This document shows, piece after piece, positions 34,520 to 44,740 of a DNA stretch of 64,000 nt (position 1 is its first letter; every line of letters starts with the position of its first letter). The notes under the pieces were generated by a model. The model was not told where the DNA came from. It ran no database searches and saw only the letters and a program-made list of their open reading frames with translations. This DNA is from Allium sativum (Eukaryota; Streptophyta; Magnoliopsida; Asparagales; Amaryllidaceae): assembly GCA_030737875.1 (NCBI GenBank), contig CM060922.1, positions 302,489,456-302,553,455 of the forward strand, read 5' to 3'. Position numbers and translations under genes: made by a program.

Positions 34520-37440
34520 CTTGCCCCTCGAAGTCCGTGATTTCTTTTTAGTAAGGAATAATGGGCTTCGATATATTTGATCGCACATTAGGTGGTAGGT
34601 TTATCCTGACTTGGTGAGAAGTCGTTCGTGCAAGGGCTGGGACCGCTTTGTTGTAGCTGAATGGCATTGTCCTTCCCTACGAGCGTGAGGCTCGTTGTAC
34701 TTTCTTGATTACTGTACGAATGGCCGAATCTTGGTATGCCAATTGGGGCTTGATGAGACACTTTCGTGTAGTTAGATACTAGGCTGACTGGCGTAAATTC
34801 TCTGGATGAATGCCTTTAGGTCTCCCTTATTCACTTTTAATCTGCTTTATTTCATTTTTGCATCTCAAAAGAAATCTTTGGTCATGGCTGCGCTTCCTTG
34901 ACGGTTTTTAATCAGGTAATCTATGCCTGACATTTCTGGCTTGATTCTTCCTCAAAAGGCTTTAGCTTTATCATTTTACCATTTTGCTTTTTGCCTGCAG
35001 TAGCATCTGTTTACCTTGAGTGATCTTCTCCGAGAAGCCACGATCTTTCTAGGTAAAAAAGTTTAAAGCGCGAATTCCCTTTCTGTACCTATCTTTTAAG
35101 AGACAAGGGCCATCCGGCGCTTTTCTTTTGAATATCGACGCTTGGTATTTGTTCATAAATTGTTTGGCGAAATGCCCCAGGTTTCTCTGGTTGAAACATT
35201 TCATCCATGCTTGAGTCCGACCAAGTTGTTTCTCTTTCCGTAGCTGTTATTTGTGTTCGTACCGACCTTTTCTGAAGCATGTCGCCCAAGGATGGAATTT
35301 CTTATGTCTAGGAAGCTCAGGAGGAAAACGGGGAGGAAGGCTGGTAGCAAAAAGACGTCCTGAGGTAACGAGATCTTTAGTGCAAACGGTGCTCATAGCT
35401 ACTGTTCGCTGACTCAGATATGCAGACTATTGTTAGTTGCATGGTCTCTTCATCCATCACGTTAGATCCTGCATCTGTACCAGAGCCTCTTCCTGTTCCC
35501 AACCCTTGTCATCCTGATCTTACAGAGGATTTTGTGGCCCATCGTCCAGCTAATTCGCGCTCTGGTGTGTACATAGACCCATTTGAAAGATGGATTATTG
35601 CAGGTAAAATGGATGTCATGAAGGATACCATATTGGCCGAATTCAGTCAGTTGGAACCACGTCCGCATCTGGTTGAAGGTCTCATCGTGACAGTCAGAGA
35701 CTACAATGTGGAGCAAATGGGTGGTTGGCACTCCCTGGTCGAAGACCTTCAGCAGCCAAATAGGGAGAATCTTGAACGACTTCATGCTTTGGAGGAAGAT
35801 AGGCACAAACTTGTCGAGGCCCTGGAGTCTAGGGATAGGATGATTTCCTATCTTATCTGAGTATTTGTGGCCTACTAGTGCTTCACCTGTTTTGATTTTA
35901 ATTTTCAGATGATACTTTTCAGTCTGGCTTGTATATGCGGGAGCCAGCCTTGCTTATTCTCATACGTTTTAATTCGTGACTCTTTTAGGTTCGTTTTTTT
36001 TTTGTATTTTATCGTACTATGGTTTTCTGCTACAGAATTTGTTTATCTTGCGCGCGGGTGCATCGTACGTTGCACCTTTGTTTTCTAATTTACACATTCA
36101 CCCGGGCGCTTTGTTAATCGTTCGGTTGCGCCCAATTTTCTATTGTTATTATTACGGTTAGGATTTAGTTATCTTTTTAGGTTTGTCGCTTATTGAAGGC
36201 TGTTACGCATTTGTGTTATTATAAGCGCGTTTGGTGTCTTTTATTTATTAGTATTCAATCCCGAGATTGGTTTTGAATACGTGCCCCCGGGGAGGGCTTG
36301 GGTTAAAAAATTTCGATCCGTTTTAGGCCCCATTTGATTGTTTTAGTTATTCAAATGGGTCCTAGAAAGGATACCCCCGCATGGCTAGGATTTCTGATAT
36401 CCCCTTTCGGCTAGGATTTCTGCTGTTGTAGTCCATCCTTGGCCTTGTTTGACTTGGTTAATCAACAAAGAACTAGGATGGCCACCGTCCTTTCGGTCGG
36501 GTTTTTGTTTTGTGCTGGTCCTTCCATCATGTTTAATCCTTCCCCATTTTATGCTTCATTCGAGGGGCGAACACTAATTCATCTCATCGAGCTTTCGACT
36601 CGGAGGGAAGAATTCGTGTTTTTACCTACCAAGGTAGGCGCCCTTTGAAATCGGCATTTTTACCGTTTCGGTATATGTCGGTTTTTCCGACCTTTTGCCT
36701 TACCTTAGGACACAGACATTGGTTTACCTCACTGAGTTTTTTGTCTCAAGTTGGAAACTCGTGTCCAACACCTAAGAAGGTGCTTTTCCGGTGGGCTTAG
36801 CAATTTTAACCGCGGGACCTTTTGAGTTGCTCCCTCTTCAGTGTTGATTCCTAGGAGATGGACATCAATCCTTGCTACTGGATTTAACTCCGGTTTTAAG
36901 GAATTCATGTCCTGTTCCTAGGAGAAAACCTCTTTGGGATTAGCAACTTCATCCAAGGGATAGATTTGGCGATTTTTCTGTATCTTTAGATAGGTCTGCT
37001 GGCAGCCCTTTGAATGAGTGTTTGCCAAGTATTCAGCATATTCCATAATAAGAGGCGCATTCCATCATTTGGCTGTTTGTCTCAGAATGATTGGTTTCCT
37101 TTGAGGCAATGAACCTACTCTTGTTTGACTTTGCTCGACGTTTGCGATTCCCGAACTGCTTCGTTTGGTGCATGACCTGGGATTTTGTGCTACAGCCCCG
37201 CTGTATATGGCAGACTGCTCCTACTTCACCTACATTTCAAGGAATTATTCTTCCTTTAGCATAGATCAATAAGTATGTCATTCAAGCAGGCATATAATTA
37301 ATTTCTGATGCACACAATTTTTGTAGGTAAACCATTGCTCAGCATGGACATAGTAATCAATAAAGCAAGTTAAAAAAGTTTCGATAACAAGATAAAATCA
37401 GGGAAATGAGGTAAGATAATGAAAGCTTTAGTTTAACGCT
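34520..37440. other. Non-coding internal region of the gag-only gypsy element
   Basis: Apart from the antisense frame at 35420-35860, I see no pol domain. The sequence has moderate GC and short repeated phrases (GGCTAGGATTTCTG at about 36382 and 36408). Confidence 0.6.
35420..35860 (+). CDS. Antisense ORF in the gypsy element, 146 aa, function unknown
   Basis: An uninterrupted frame opposite to gag, in the non-coding part between gag and the 3' LTR. The middle contains SGVYIDPFERWIIAGKMDVM. The C-terminus, NRENLERLHALEEDRHKLVE then ALESRDRMI, is heptad-like and probably coiled coil. There is no signal peptide or membrane segment. A possible short upstream exon (35304-35363, MSRKLRRKTGRKAGSKKTS, very basic) ends at TGA before a GT. 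Some plant gypsy elements of the Tat group are known to carry antisense ORFs in this position; assigning this one to them is inference. Confidence 0.5.
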   Translation: MQTIVSCMVSSSITLDPASVPEPLPVPNPCHPDLTEDFVAHRPANSRSGVYIDPFERWIIAGKMDVMKDTILAEFSQLEPRPHLVEGLIVTVRDYNVEQMGGWHSLVEDLQQPNRENLERLHALEEDRHKLVEALESRDRMISYLI

Positions 37441-37512
37441 CCATTGTTGAGGTATTAGCGGTTGGTCCCTCTGATGAGCATCCTCCTTGCATTGGTCTGG
37501 GCCCTTTCCTTT

Positions 37513-39092
37513 CTAAGGTGTGCTGCCCCTTGTTTGAGAAGAGTCAGGATAGCTTTTATGATCTCGTACATATTGCTGCAGCCGGCCCTTCCTGATCAAC
37601 CCCTCGATTACCGATTTTAAGTGCCTGCATTCATCGGTATCATGCCCCGGCTGTTTGTGGAAATAACAAAATTTTCCTGACTTTATGGCGGCATTTCTGA
37701 CGGGTCTTTGTTTCGAGACAGGATATCTTTCGGTGCCTCTAGTTGCCATGAATATATTTCCCACAGAATCGTTAAGGGGGTGAATTCAGAGTTCTTGAAA
37801 AAGCGTAGCTTCTTCCTTGCTCGACCGTCTTCTTCTTCGCTACTCCTTTTTTTATTATCCGAGTTGCCCTGGACCTTTCTATCCTTCTCTGCATGTGCGT
37901 TTCTCTCTTCAGTACTTGCATATTTTTTGGCTTTGCCAAGTAACTGTTCGAGTGTACTTGGTTTCTTTTTCTTGACCCATCGTCCTAACCTGGTTTTCCT
38001 GCATATGCCCTTTTTGAGAGCCATTAGGATCATGCTGGGTTCGGGATCCTTGACTTTATCCAATGCAACATCAAAGTGAGTGAGAAAAACTATGATGGGC
38101 TCTCCAGGTCTTTGCTGTAGTCCATTTAGCTCCGCATCATTCTGATCTTCTAACGCCTGGGATCTGAACTACTCATTGAATAGCCTAGCCAACGTCACGA
38201 AATTGTCCATAGACCGCGGTGGCAGCTTTGTGAACCAAAGATAAGCCACTCCTTCTAGATAAGTTGGAAAATAAAGGCATTTGATTTCGTCAGTAGCACA
38301 TGCTCCATTCATGTACTTATCATATTTACACAGAAATATATCAGGGTCAATTGTCTCGTCGTAAGGCTGCAACGATGGAGGTTCGAACCTTCGTCGGTAT
38401 ACAGTTTTCTTAATCCTCTCAGTGAGTGGGGTTTTAGCTGGGAAAGATTCCCATTCTTTCTGGTCATCCTTCCTCCGTAGGCTTTCTTCCACAATTGCTT
38501 GCACCATTCCTGAGATGTACTCTTGCTTGTTGGTCGGATCCATGAGTTGACCGCCTTTTTCACCATCAACCCTCGATCTAGATGCGCCTTCGTGGACTGG
38601 GGATAAGGAATCTGGGCATCCTTCTGGCTGGGACATCTTGGTGGCAGCAGGACTGTGTTCCCTCTCCGCGATTGGATCATCAAAGTAAACGTTCGTAGGT
38701 GCTTTGCCCCCCTCATAGTTCGGATTGGTGCGATGCGCAACTCTTGGAATGGAATCCCGTTGTCTTGAGTGTGAAGCGGGGAATTGTGTTTCTGATCCGT
38801 GATTCGTCCGAGTCAGCGAGGAACAAGTGGCGCTTAGAGCGGCTTTTGCTGTAGCGGTTTGGATGGTGAGTATCGACTCGAGCTTTTTCATCATTGCGTT
38901 GCTTGTGATAGTTATCTGACTCGTTAATCCTGTCACCGCTTCCTCCAACTTTTCCCTGGTTACAATCTCTTTGATTTCCGGTGGCCCCCCTTCATCGGAG
39001 TCGCCATCCAGTGGCATGACGGTGTTGATGCCGCTGCTGGGGTTGTTGGCTCCATTGGTGGTTCTCCTTAGCATGCTCATGATTGTAAGCAC
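37513..39092 (-). pseudogene. Gypsy gag (retrotrans_gag) with one stop and one frameshift
   Basis: The frame opens at 39092 (MLTIMSMLRR). Residues 1-190 are low-complexity and polar. The conserved gag core follows: RFEPPSLQPYDETIDPDIFL, CKYDKYMN, KCLYFPTYLEGVAYLWFTKL and LARLFNE, then TAG at 38169-38171. The same frame continues (KVKDPEPSMILMALKKG, TLEQLLGKAKKYAS, a Lys/Arg/Glu-rich stretch) to a frameshift near 37770. The end is in another frame: CYFHKQPGHDTDECRHLK, a CCHC-like knuckle, and GLIRKGRLQQYV. It forms the particle shell. The rest of the pol region is absent. Confidence 0.9.
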
Positions 39093-39142
39093 GGTGTCTC
39101 TCAGAAAATCTTGTCAGATCTGAAATGGAAAAAGGCAAAACA

Positions 39143-39163
39143 CGGCCCCACGGTGGGCGCCAA
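39143..39163 (-). other. Gypsy primer-binding site
   Basis: The minus strand reads TTGGCGCCCACCGTGGGGC, a few bases inside the 5' LTR. It begins with the TGG complementary to tRNA CCA ends. I do not assign the tRNA. Confidence 0.65.
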
Positions 39164-39165
39164 AA

Positions 39166-40221
39166 TGTTTAGACCAAAAATGGTCTAAACACCCAAGGTA
39201 CTAAACTGTACTTCACCAATTCGATAAGAAATAAATGGAACCGTGTCTAATTAGCAATAAAAAGTAAAAAATGCGGGAAAAAGTAAAGTAGAGACGAGAT
39301 TTAGAGTGGTTCAGCCGTTAACGAGGCCTACGTCCACTATGAAGGCGGTTTCCTGTCTTATATAAGAATTACAAAGTACATCAATTCTCTGACCTCATAC
39401 ATCTCTATATCTACTCAATATATCCTCATTTATATGTTTTGATCTAGAGAATCATACAGGAGAAAAATAAAGTTTAAGGAGAAGAAGGATGGATGAATGA
39501 TTGAGAGAGCAGATGCCTTCACTCTAAAATGGTACTTGACACCATGGCCAGATCTGTGGTTGAGTTTGAAGTTTAGCAACACTTCGTGGTTTTTCCAAAA
39601 AGCCCTCCCCCCCCCTAAATGTGGGTAGTCATGGTGTATTTATAGGTGAATTCCTCTTGGTGAATGATCTGGGATCTGTTTATCCAGGCTGTGGGTCGTT
39701 CATTCTTCTAATTACGACATGCCACTGGACAGCTGTAGCCAATTGTCTGTGGTCGTATTCGGTGTTATGTGCAGACGACTTGCTGAGTGTCTCGAATAGC
39801 TAAGTAGGTCCTTAAGTGCGGGCGCGGATTCTTTGGGAGATTTCGTAAGAGCGGAGTGTGGAGCTGAGATCGGTCCTCCTTTGTTCCTTGCGCGATCTCC
39901 CTTCTTGAACCAAGGACGCTCGTCCTCTTGTTGCCTTTGCATAGTGCCGCTTGGCTTTATAGTTATACTACGAGGTTGCTCTAGCTCGTGCAAAGCGGGT
40001 GACCTGTCTTATTTTAGCACCTGAGTGGTTCTCTTGATGTGCAGCCTTCATTTTTGTCGAGTTGCGCTTCTCATGGCCCGGTCGCACTGATAGACTTGAC
40101 TTGCATCGGGCTCAATATTTGGATCCTACTTAGTGTGGTTGTGTTATGTGCAACCGACGCTGGTAGGACCCGCCTTGTACCCCTCTGCCCAATGTGTGTT
40201 TGGTTTTTTTAGGGATTAACA
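39166..40221 (-). repeat. Gypsy 5' LTR
   Basis: Starts TGTTTAGACC, ends TTAACA. Adjacent to the primer site at about 39143-39163. It contains a C run (39606-39614) absent from the other LTR. Confidence 0.93.
39636..39645 (-). promoter_or_regulatory. TATA box of gypsy 5' LTR
   Basis: The minus strand reads CTATAAATAC, the canonical plant TATA context, inside the LTR upstream of the gag side. Confidence 0.65.
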
Positions 40222-40599
40222 CGGGCGTAACTTCCAAACCGTAAGTCCGATTGAGCCAAGCGAAAGCTCTGTATGGAGCTAATTCAGAGGGCTATAAGGT
40301 TTATTTACAAGCACCGTAATCACTGTTTTTGGGCCCAAAAGAGGTAGTCTGATAGAATTTTTGGACCTGTTTAAGTTGATGTTGTGATTTCGACCAAATC
40401 GTTTTGTGCCTTCTGACGTTGCTATCACCGCTTGAGCGCGTTACTATCCATGAATTCCATGTGTGACAGCTTTTACCAAAAAGTGTGTCAACAACTGTTA
40501 GCATCTGCTTGAACTTGTGCAACATTTGCACTGGCACTTTGTCCCTTCTTATTGGTATTGTTTTGTTTGTTAGTACAATTTGGATTATATCTAAAATAA

Positions 40600-41485
40600 C
40601 ATTTTATTGCAGTGTGGCCAATTCATTCACATATCTGGCATTTTGGCTTGTTATTGCTATTGCTCCATCTTCCTCTGCCTCTGCCCCGAGTTGAAGTACC
40701 ACCTCTTTGGAAGGTCTGATCTGGTCCGGTATTCAAATTCCGACTTTTATTTTTATTAGCAGCATGATTGATACTCAGTTCATTTTCTTGAGACTTTTTA
40801 CTATCAATTCTTGCCTCATGTGATAGTAAGATGGAGTGAACATCATCCATAGATGAAAACTGTTTCTGAGTTGATATAATTGCTTCAACTGCCTCGTATT
40901 CTTCACTCAAACCATTAAGTATAATCAGAATTTGTTCAGATTCAGGTACCTTATTACCGGCAACATCTAATAAACTGCATTAAGATTCGATCTTGCATAA
41001 GTAATCCCTCATTGAAATTCCTCCTTTTCTGATTCTCTGTAATTGCCTTTTATAGTGCATCTTTTTGGCGTATGACTGATTATTAAAACCTTTTTCCAAA
41101 GTTTGCCAAATTTCATTAGATGATTTACACCCAACTACTTGTGGTAAATGCTTTGGCTTATAGATGAAAGAATCCATAAACTGATCAGCCTATCCTATCT
41201 ATGATATTTTGTGAATTCCTCAGTGCTTATAACCCTATTATCTTTATCAGTTACGAATTTAGATGGTATATTGACAGTGCCAAGAATATAACCTTCTAAA
41301 CCGTATCCTTGCATTGCAGTCTCTGTTTGTAATTTCCAAAGCAGATAGTTATTATCTTCTAATTTGACAGAAATGAGTTGTGATTGAGGACTTACTACCG
41401 TTTTGATTAACTTATCAACAGTTGTGGCTTCTCCTTGAGTTGCAGAATCATTTATTGACGCTGATGAGTTGTTATCGTTGGCCAT
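40600..41485 (-). pseudogene. Copia 1 gag
   Basis: Starts MANDNNSSASINDSA at 41485. Conserved gag features follow: KLEDNNYLLWKLQTETAMQG, then IYKPKHLPQVVGC, EIWQTLEKGFNNQSYAKKMH, LQRIRKGGISMRDYL, EYEAVEAIIST and an Arg/Gly-rich RGGTSTRGRGRG. The CCHC knuckle starts CQIC at about 40630, but a TGA lies between its second Cys and the His. Frames break near 41190, 40978 and 40915. The protein normally coats element RNA in virus-like particles. Confidence 0.88.
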
Positions 41486-41880
41486 TATTGATGAACAGAA
41501 CTACACACTGAGTAATCAAGAGGATTGATTTGGTAATCAAGAATGACTTTGAGAATTCACTACAACAACCAGGTAACCAATGTGATGAAAATGGTATTCT
41601 GATCATGTTTAATGGTATGGCTAGGTGATTTCTTGATTCTTTCTTGATAAAACAAGAAGGCATAAACTTTCTTGTGCAGTCACTTTCTTGTGCACAACTG
41701 ATTGAAATTCGATTTATAGTTGTGTATAAGACTGTTGGCGAGGCACAATATGATCGTTTATGGCTTCTTCTTCTCCGATGATCATATAACTCTGAGGAAA
41801 AGAAAAGTATTCAATCCAAATGATGCAAAATACTCAAACTGATTTGCGGAATCTATGATCTATTTGCTGTTAAACTAGAA

Positions 41881-41895
41881 CACGCTCTGATACCA
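41881..41895 (-). other. Primer-binding site for initiator tRNA-Met
   Basis: The minus strand reads TGGTATCAGAGCGTG. The first 12 bases are complementary to the 3' end of plant initiator tRNA-Met, the usual primer of plant copia elements. Confidence 0.92.
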
Positions 41896-41898
41896 AGC

Positions 41899-42166
41899 TG
41901 AAATTCAAAACTGTTGAATCGGAATTTATTTGAAAAGTTTTGAAGCTGTTATGATAGGAAGAAAGCGAATTGTAGAAGATAAAATGAAGAATTGTATTTG
42001 AATGAATTTTTTGTACAGAGAACAGGTCTATTTATAATGTTATGTAGACCTTTATTATAAATGGGCCAAGCTCAAATACTTATTACACACGAGAAAATAG
42101 AAATGTAGCCCATATACGATTGAGTATTCTTTGTATACATTATCTCTACCATACTTCACCGAATCA
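41899..42166 (-). repeat. Copia 1 5' LTR
   Basis: Direct repeat of 28661-28939 with scattered differences. Its inner end is three bases from the primer-binding site at 41881-41895. On the minus strand it starts TGATTC and ends AATTTCA. Confidence 0.88.
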
Positions 42167-43330
42167 TTTATTTTTGATCCCTACTACCCAATCTGAAGGA
42201 TTTTCTTTCAGATACAAAAATGATTGGCATTTTAAAGTAGGTTATATAACATGAATACATTCAGAGAGGACTACAAGCATTTATGTGAGATTTCCTAGCT
42301 ATATATTTCAGCATAAATTGCAGGTTTGTAAGCAAGAATTGAAAACATGGAATCCATTCAGACTCAAAGATGATACCCTTTCACTAGAAGATGAACATAG
42401 ATTTGTTGATTTAGAGGCTAAATCAAATCACGATCCTAAAAATATGTGTTATACGATGAGATGGTGCAAGTTAAGCATCATGGTTCAGCTGTAGATAAAG
42501 TTTTGGAATTTAAAGCAAAAATCATAAGTATTCTGGTTTCAGCATAGTGGCATGAAATCTAAATTTTTTTATTCCAAAATATCTATATGTAGACACACAA
42601 ATAATATGAAGGCTTTCATTGTTGATACTAGTTAACTTATACAAGCCTGAAGAAATTGAAACTGAGGCTATTTCTTATTTTATTTCATTATTTAATGGTT
42701 CATTGGTTTCTACATTTCCTGAATTCCAATCCATTGCAACAATTAACCAATTTGGTCACCAATATTTACTGCAAACTGTTACTTTACCTGAGGTAAAGCA
42801 AGCTGTCTTTTCAGTATATAATGACTCAAGCCTATGTCCTAATGGGATAAATGCCAAACTTATGAAGTTACATTGGAAAGAAAATAAATTGGACCTCTTA
42901 TTAGCAGTTCAAGACATATTTCAATCTGCTAAGTTTCCTAAAGGCAGTAAGCACACATTTATCACTTTAATTCCAAAAATAGAGAGGCCTTCAAATATTA
43001 CTCATTATTGACCCGTTTACCGTTGTAATGTGTTCCATAAAGTTTCAGTAAAATTCCATGCAAAAAAATGTAACAATTTTTGCCTTACTTAATTTCTCAG
43101 AATCAATGTGCTTATATCACTGAAAGGTACATAGGTGATAACATTTTACTCGCTCATGAGTTGTTGAGGTATTTCAAAAAAATGGTGTAAAGAAAATTTG
43201 TGTAAGCATTGATTTTCATAAAGCGTATGATATGATCAATAGAGAGTTCATTTGGCACATTATGAAGGTATTGCATTTCCTTATTCATTTAACTAATGTT
43301 GTATATGAATGCATATCCACGACTACTTCT
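42167..43330 (+). pseudogene. LINE ORF2: endonuclease end to RT start, in the inverted segment
   Basis: Resumes after copia 1 with SEGFSFRYKNDWHFKVGY (compare TKGFPFRYSNEWHVKDGY of the other LINE). Later come FISLFNGSLVSTFPEFQSIA, LCPNGINAKLMKLHWKE, HTFITLIPKIERPSNITHY and, in shifted frames, IDFHKAYDMINREFIW, where the first RT catalytic Asp lies. It is cut at 43330 by copia 2 after YECISTT and resumes at 49430. Confidence 0.88.
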
Positions 43331-44081
43331 TGTTGGAAATATTGTGAATTATTTAAAACATGAAATAAGTGTATGATGGCTCCTATTTGTGAATAGTCCC
43401 ACATCATGGGATTATATGGAAGAGGCAAGCTTATATACTTGTTTCTAAGAAGCTTTGATGGGGCCTTGGGCTCCCAATGCATGCTTTGTTGTGAGGAGGG
43501 AGCCCATGCATCATGACCACCACACACACGCGCGCCCGACCGACTCAACTCGACCCGACCCGGCCCGGCTCGGCTCGGCTCGGCTCGGTTCGGTTCGGTT
43601 CGGGCTCGGGCTTTGGGCTTTGGGCCCTGGCTATGTGGTGTAGACACTTATATTTTTGGTCCAGAAAACACTGCTATTTTCGAACCAGTTTTTAAATCAG
43701 GAAAATAATTTCTGAACCGATTTTTATATGACGCGGTAAAACTTTGACCAAGTATTTTCGTAGATCCGATTTTTCTCCATTGACCAGATTTTTCGAATAC
43801 CCTGATCCCCATCTATATATTATCATTAGATTAGACGAGATCAATAACAGAAAAAATTCTGCATTCCCTTTCTCTGCCATTAAAATACTCTTAAGAAAAT
43901 TTCGAGCAGTAAAATCAGAAAGTGCAAATCTGCACTGATTTGTTTGTGCAAAGCAGATCAGTTATTAATCAGAGAGAGGCTGTTTTATCCTAGAGGCGGC
44001 GGCGAAAGTACGAACTGGTTTTGCACCACCGGCCAGATCGCCGAATCGTCTTCAAGAAAGCGACGAAGTACGTGACTCAGC
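43331..44081 (+). repeat. Copia 2 5' LTR (751 bp)
   Basis: Starts TGTTGGAAATATTGTG. It contains the TAGTCCCACATCATGGG phrase and a CGGCT/CGGTT microsatellite (43550-43605) that passes into GGGCTTT repeats. It ends GACTCAGC rather than the usual CA; the boundary is set by the matching TSD. Confidence 0.9.
43430..43440 (+). promoter_or_regulatory. Putative TATA box of copia 2 LTR
   Basis: CTTATATACTT about 100 bases into the LTR, after AGAGGCAAG. TATATATT at 43815-43822 is an alternative. Confidence 0.4.
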
Positions 44082-44116
44082 CATTGTTTTCAACAATTTG
44101 AAGACGAACAGAAACA

Positions 44117-44740
44117 ATGGCTTCGACAACAACTGTAGATGATGCTGCTGCTCCTGCTTCTGCATTCCAGATCCCATTGGTGACTGCTACTCCATTTCGT
44201 TTCGAAGGTCTGCACTTCAAACGCTGGCGTCAAAAGATGGAGTTCTATCTGACGATGAGGAAGGTGGCTGCTGCTCTTACCACCGAGAAACCGCAGTTGC
44301 CAGACAAGCCTGACGGAACTGACGCAGCGCAGATGACATCCTGGAACGAACAATCGAAACAGTTGCAAAGCTGGACAGAACAGGATTATTTATGCAAAAA
44401 TTTTATTCTGAACGGATTGAGTGATGATCTGTATGATTACTACAATTCAGAAGACAAGACAGCGAAGCAGATCTGGGAAGCACTGCAGAAGAAATACGAT
44501 ACAGAGGAGGCAGGGGCGAAGAAGTATGCTGTGAGCCGCTATCTGAAGTATCAGATGACAGACGATAGATCAGTAGAGATGCAGTCTCATGAGCTGCAGA
44601 AAATAGCTCATGAGATCATCTCCGAAGGTATGGTTTTAGATGAACAGTTTCAAGTTGCTGTTATTATTGACAAACTTCCCCCAGGTTGGAAAGATTTTAA
44701 GAATTTCTTGCGCCATAAGACTAAGGAATTCTCCTTATAG
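44117..44740 (+). pseudogene. Copia 2 gag, first segment (ends at TAG)
   Basis: 207 codons from ATG 44117, only 35 bases after the LTR. After an Ala/Thr-rich start it reads PFRFEGLHFKRWRQKMEFYL, then QDYLCKNFILNGLSDDLYDY, AKQIWEALQKKYDTEEAGAK, SVEMQSHELQKIAHEI and IIDKLPPGWKDFKNFLRHKT. This is the UBN2/retrotran_gag pattern of copia elements. TAG at 44738-44740 replaces a sense codon inside the usual F-x-L-x-x-L-I-x-R-L-R motif, and the same frame goes on for 636 codons. The gag core is intact up to the stop. Confidence 0.92.

Larger units (their letters stand above)
33470..40221 (-). mobile_element. Gag-only Ty3/gypsy element (TR-GAG type), TSD CGGGC
   Basis: The LTRs (33470-34519 and 39166-40221) are about 1.05 kb. 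A perfect target duplication CGGGC lies at 33465-33469 and 40222-40226. A primer site begins TGGCGCC next to the right LTR. Gag is at about 37510-39092. No protease, RT, RNase H or integrase is found in the remaining ~3 kb (34520-37440), so it must be mobilised by another element. An antisense reading frame lies at 35420-35860. Perfect TSD and closely similar LTRs make it the youngest insertion in this nest. Confidence 0.9.
32575..40493 (-). mobile_element. Solo LTR inside copia 1, itself split by a gypsy element
   Basis: The pieces 32575-33469 and 40227-40493 form one LTR-like unit of about 1.16 kb. Ends are TGTTAG on the left and GTCAACA on the right. The flanks are ACTAT (32570-32574) and ACTGT (40494-40498), a 4/5-matching target duplication. 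The copia 1 gag and protease join across it. It has no internal coding region, so it is a solo LTR left by LTR-LTR recombination. It includes GC-rich repeats of a CCACGA core at 33160-33350. Confidence 0.72.
28661..42166 (-). mobile_element. Ty1/copia element 1, minus strand, full structure but decayed and interrupted
   Basis: The two LTRs (28661-28939 and 41899-42166) are direct repeats. The initiator-tRNA primer site lies three bases inside the right LTR. Gag, protease, integrase, RT and RNase H follow leftward in copia order. A solo LTR carrying a gypsy element splits it between gag and protease (32575-40493). No convincing target duplication is seen (ATAGT on the left, TTTAT on the right). 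The host is the endonuclease/RT boundary of the LINE. Confidence 0.88.

Noticed and set aside
28656..42171. Target-site duplication for copia 1
   Set aside because: ATAGT on the left and TTTAT on the right do not match; no alternative boundary gave a convincing pair, so none is claimed.
43285..43647. Overlapping frames rich in Arg/Pro/Ala (also 48454-48995)
   Set aside because: Produced by the CGGCT microsatellite in the LTRs of copia 2.
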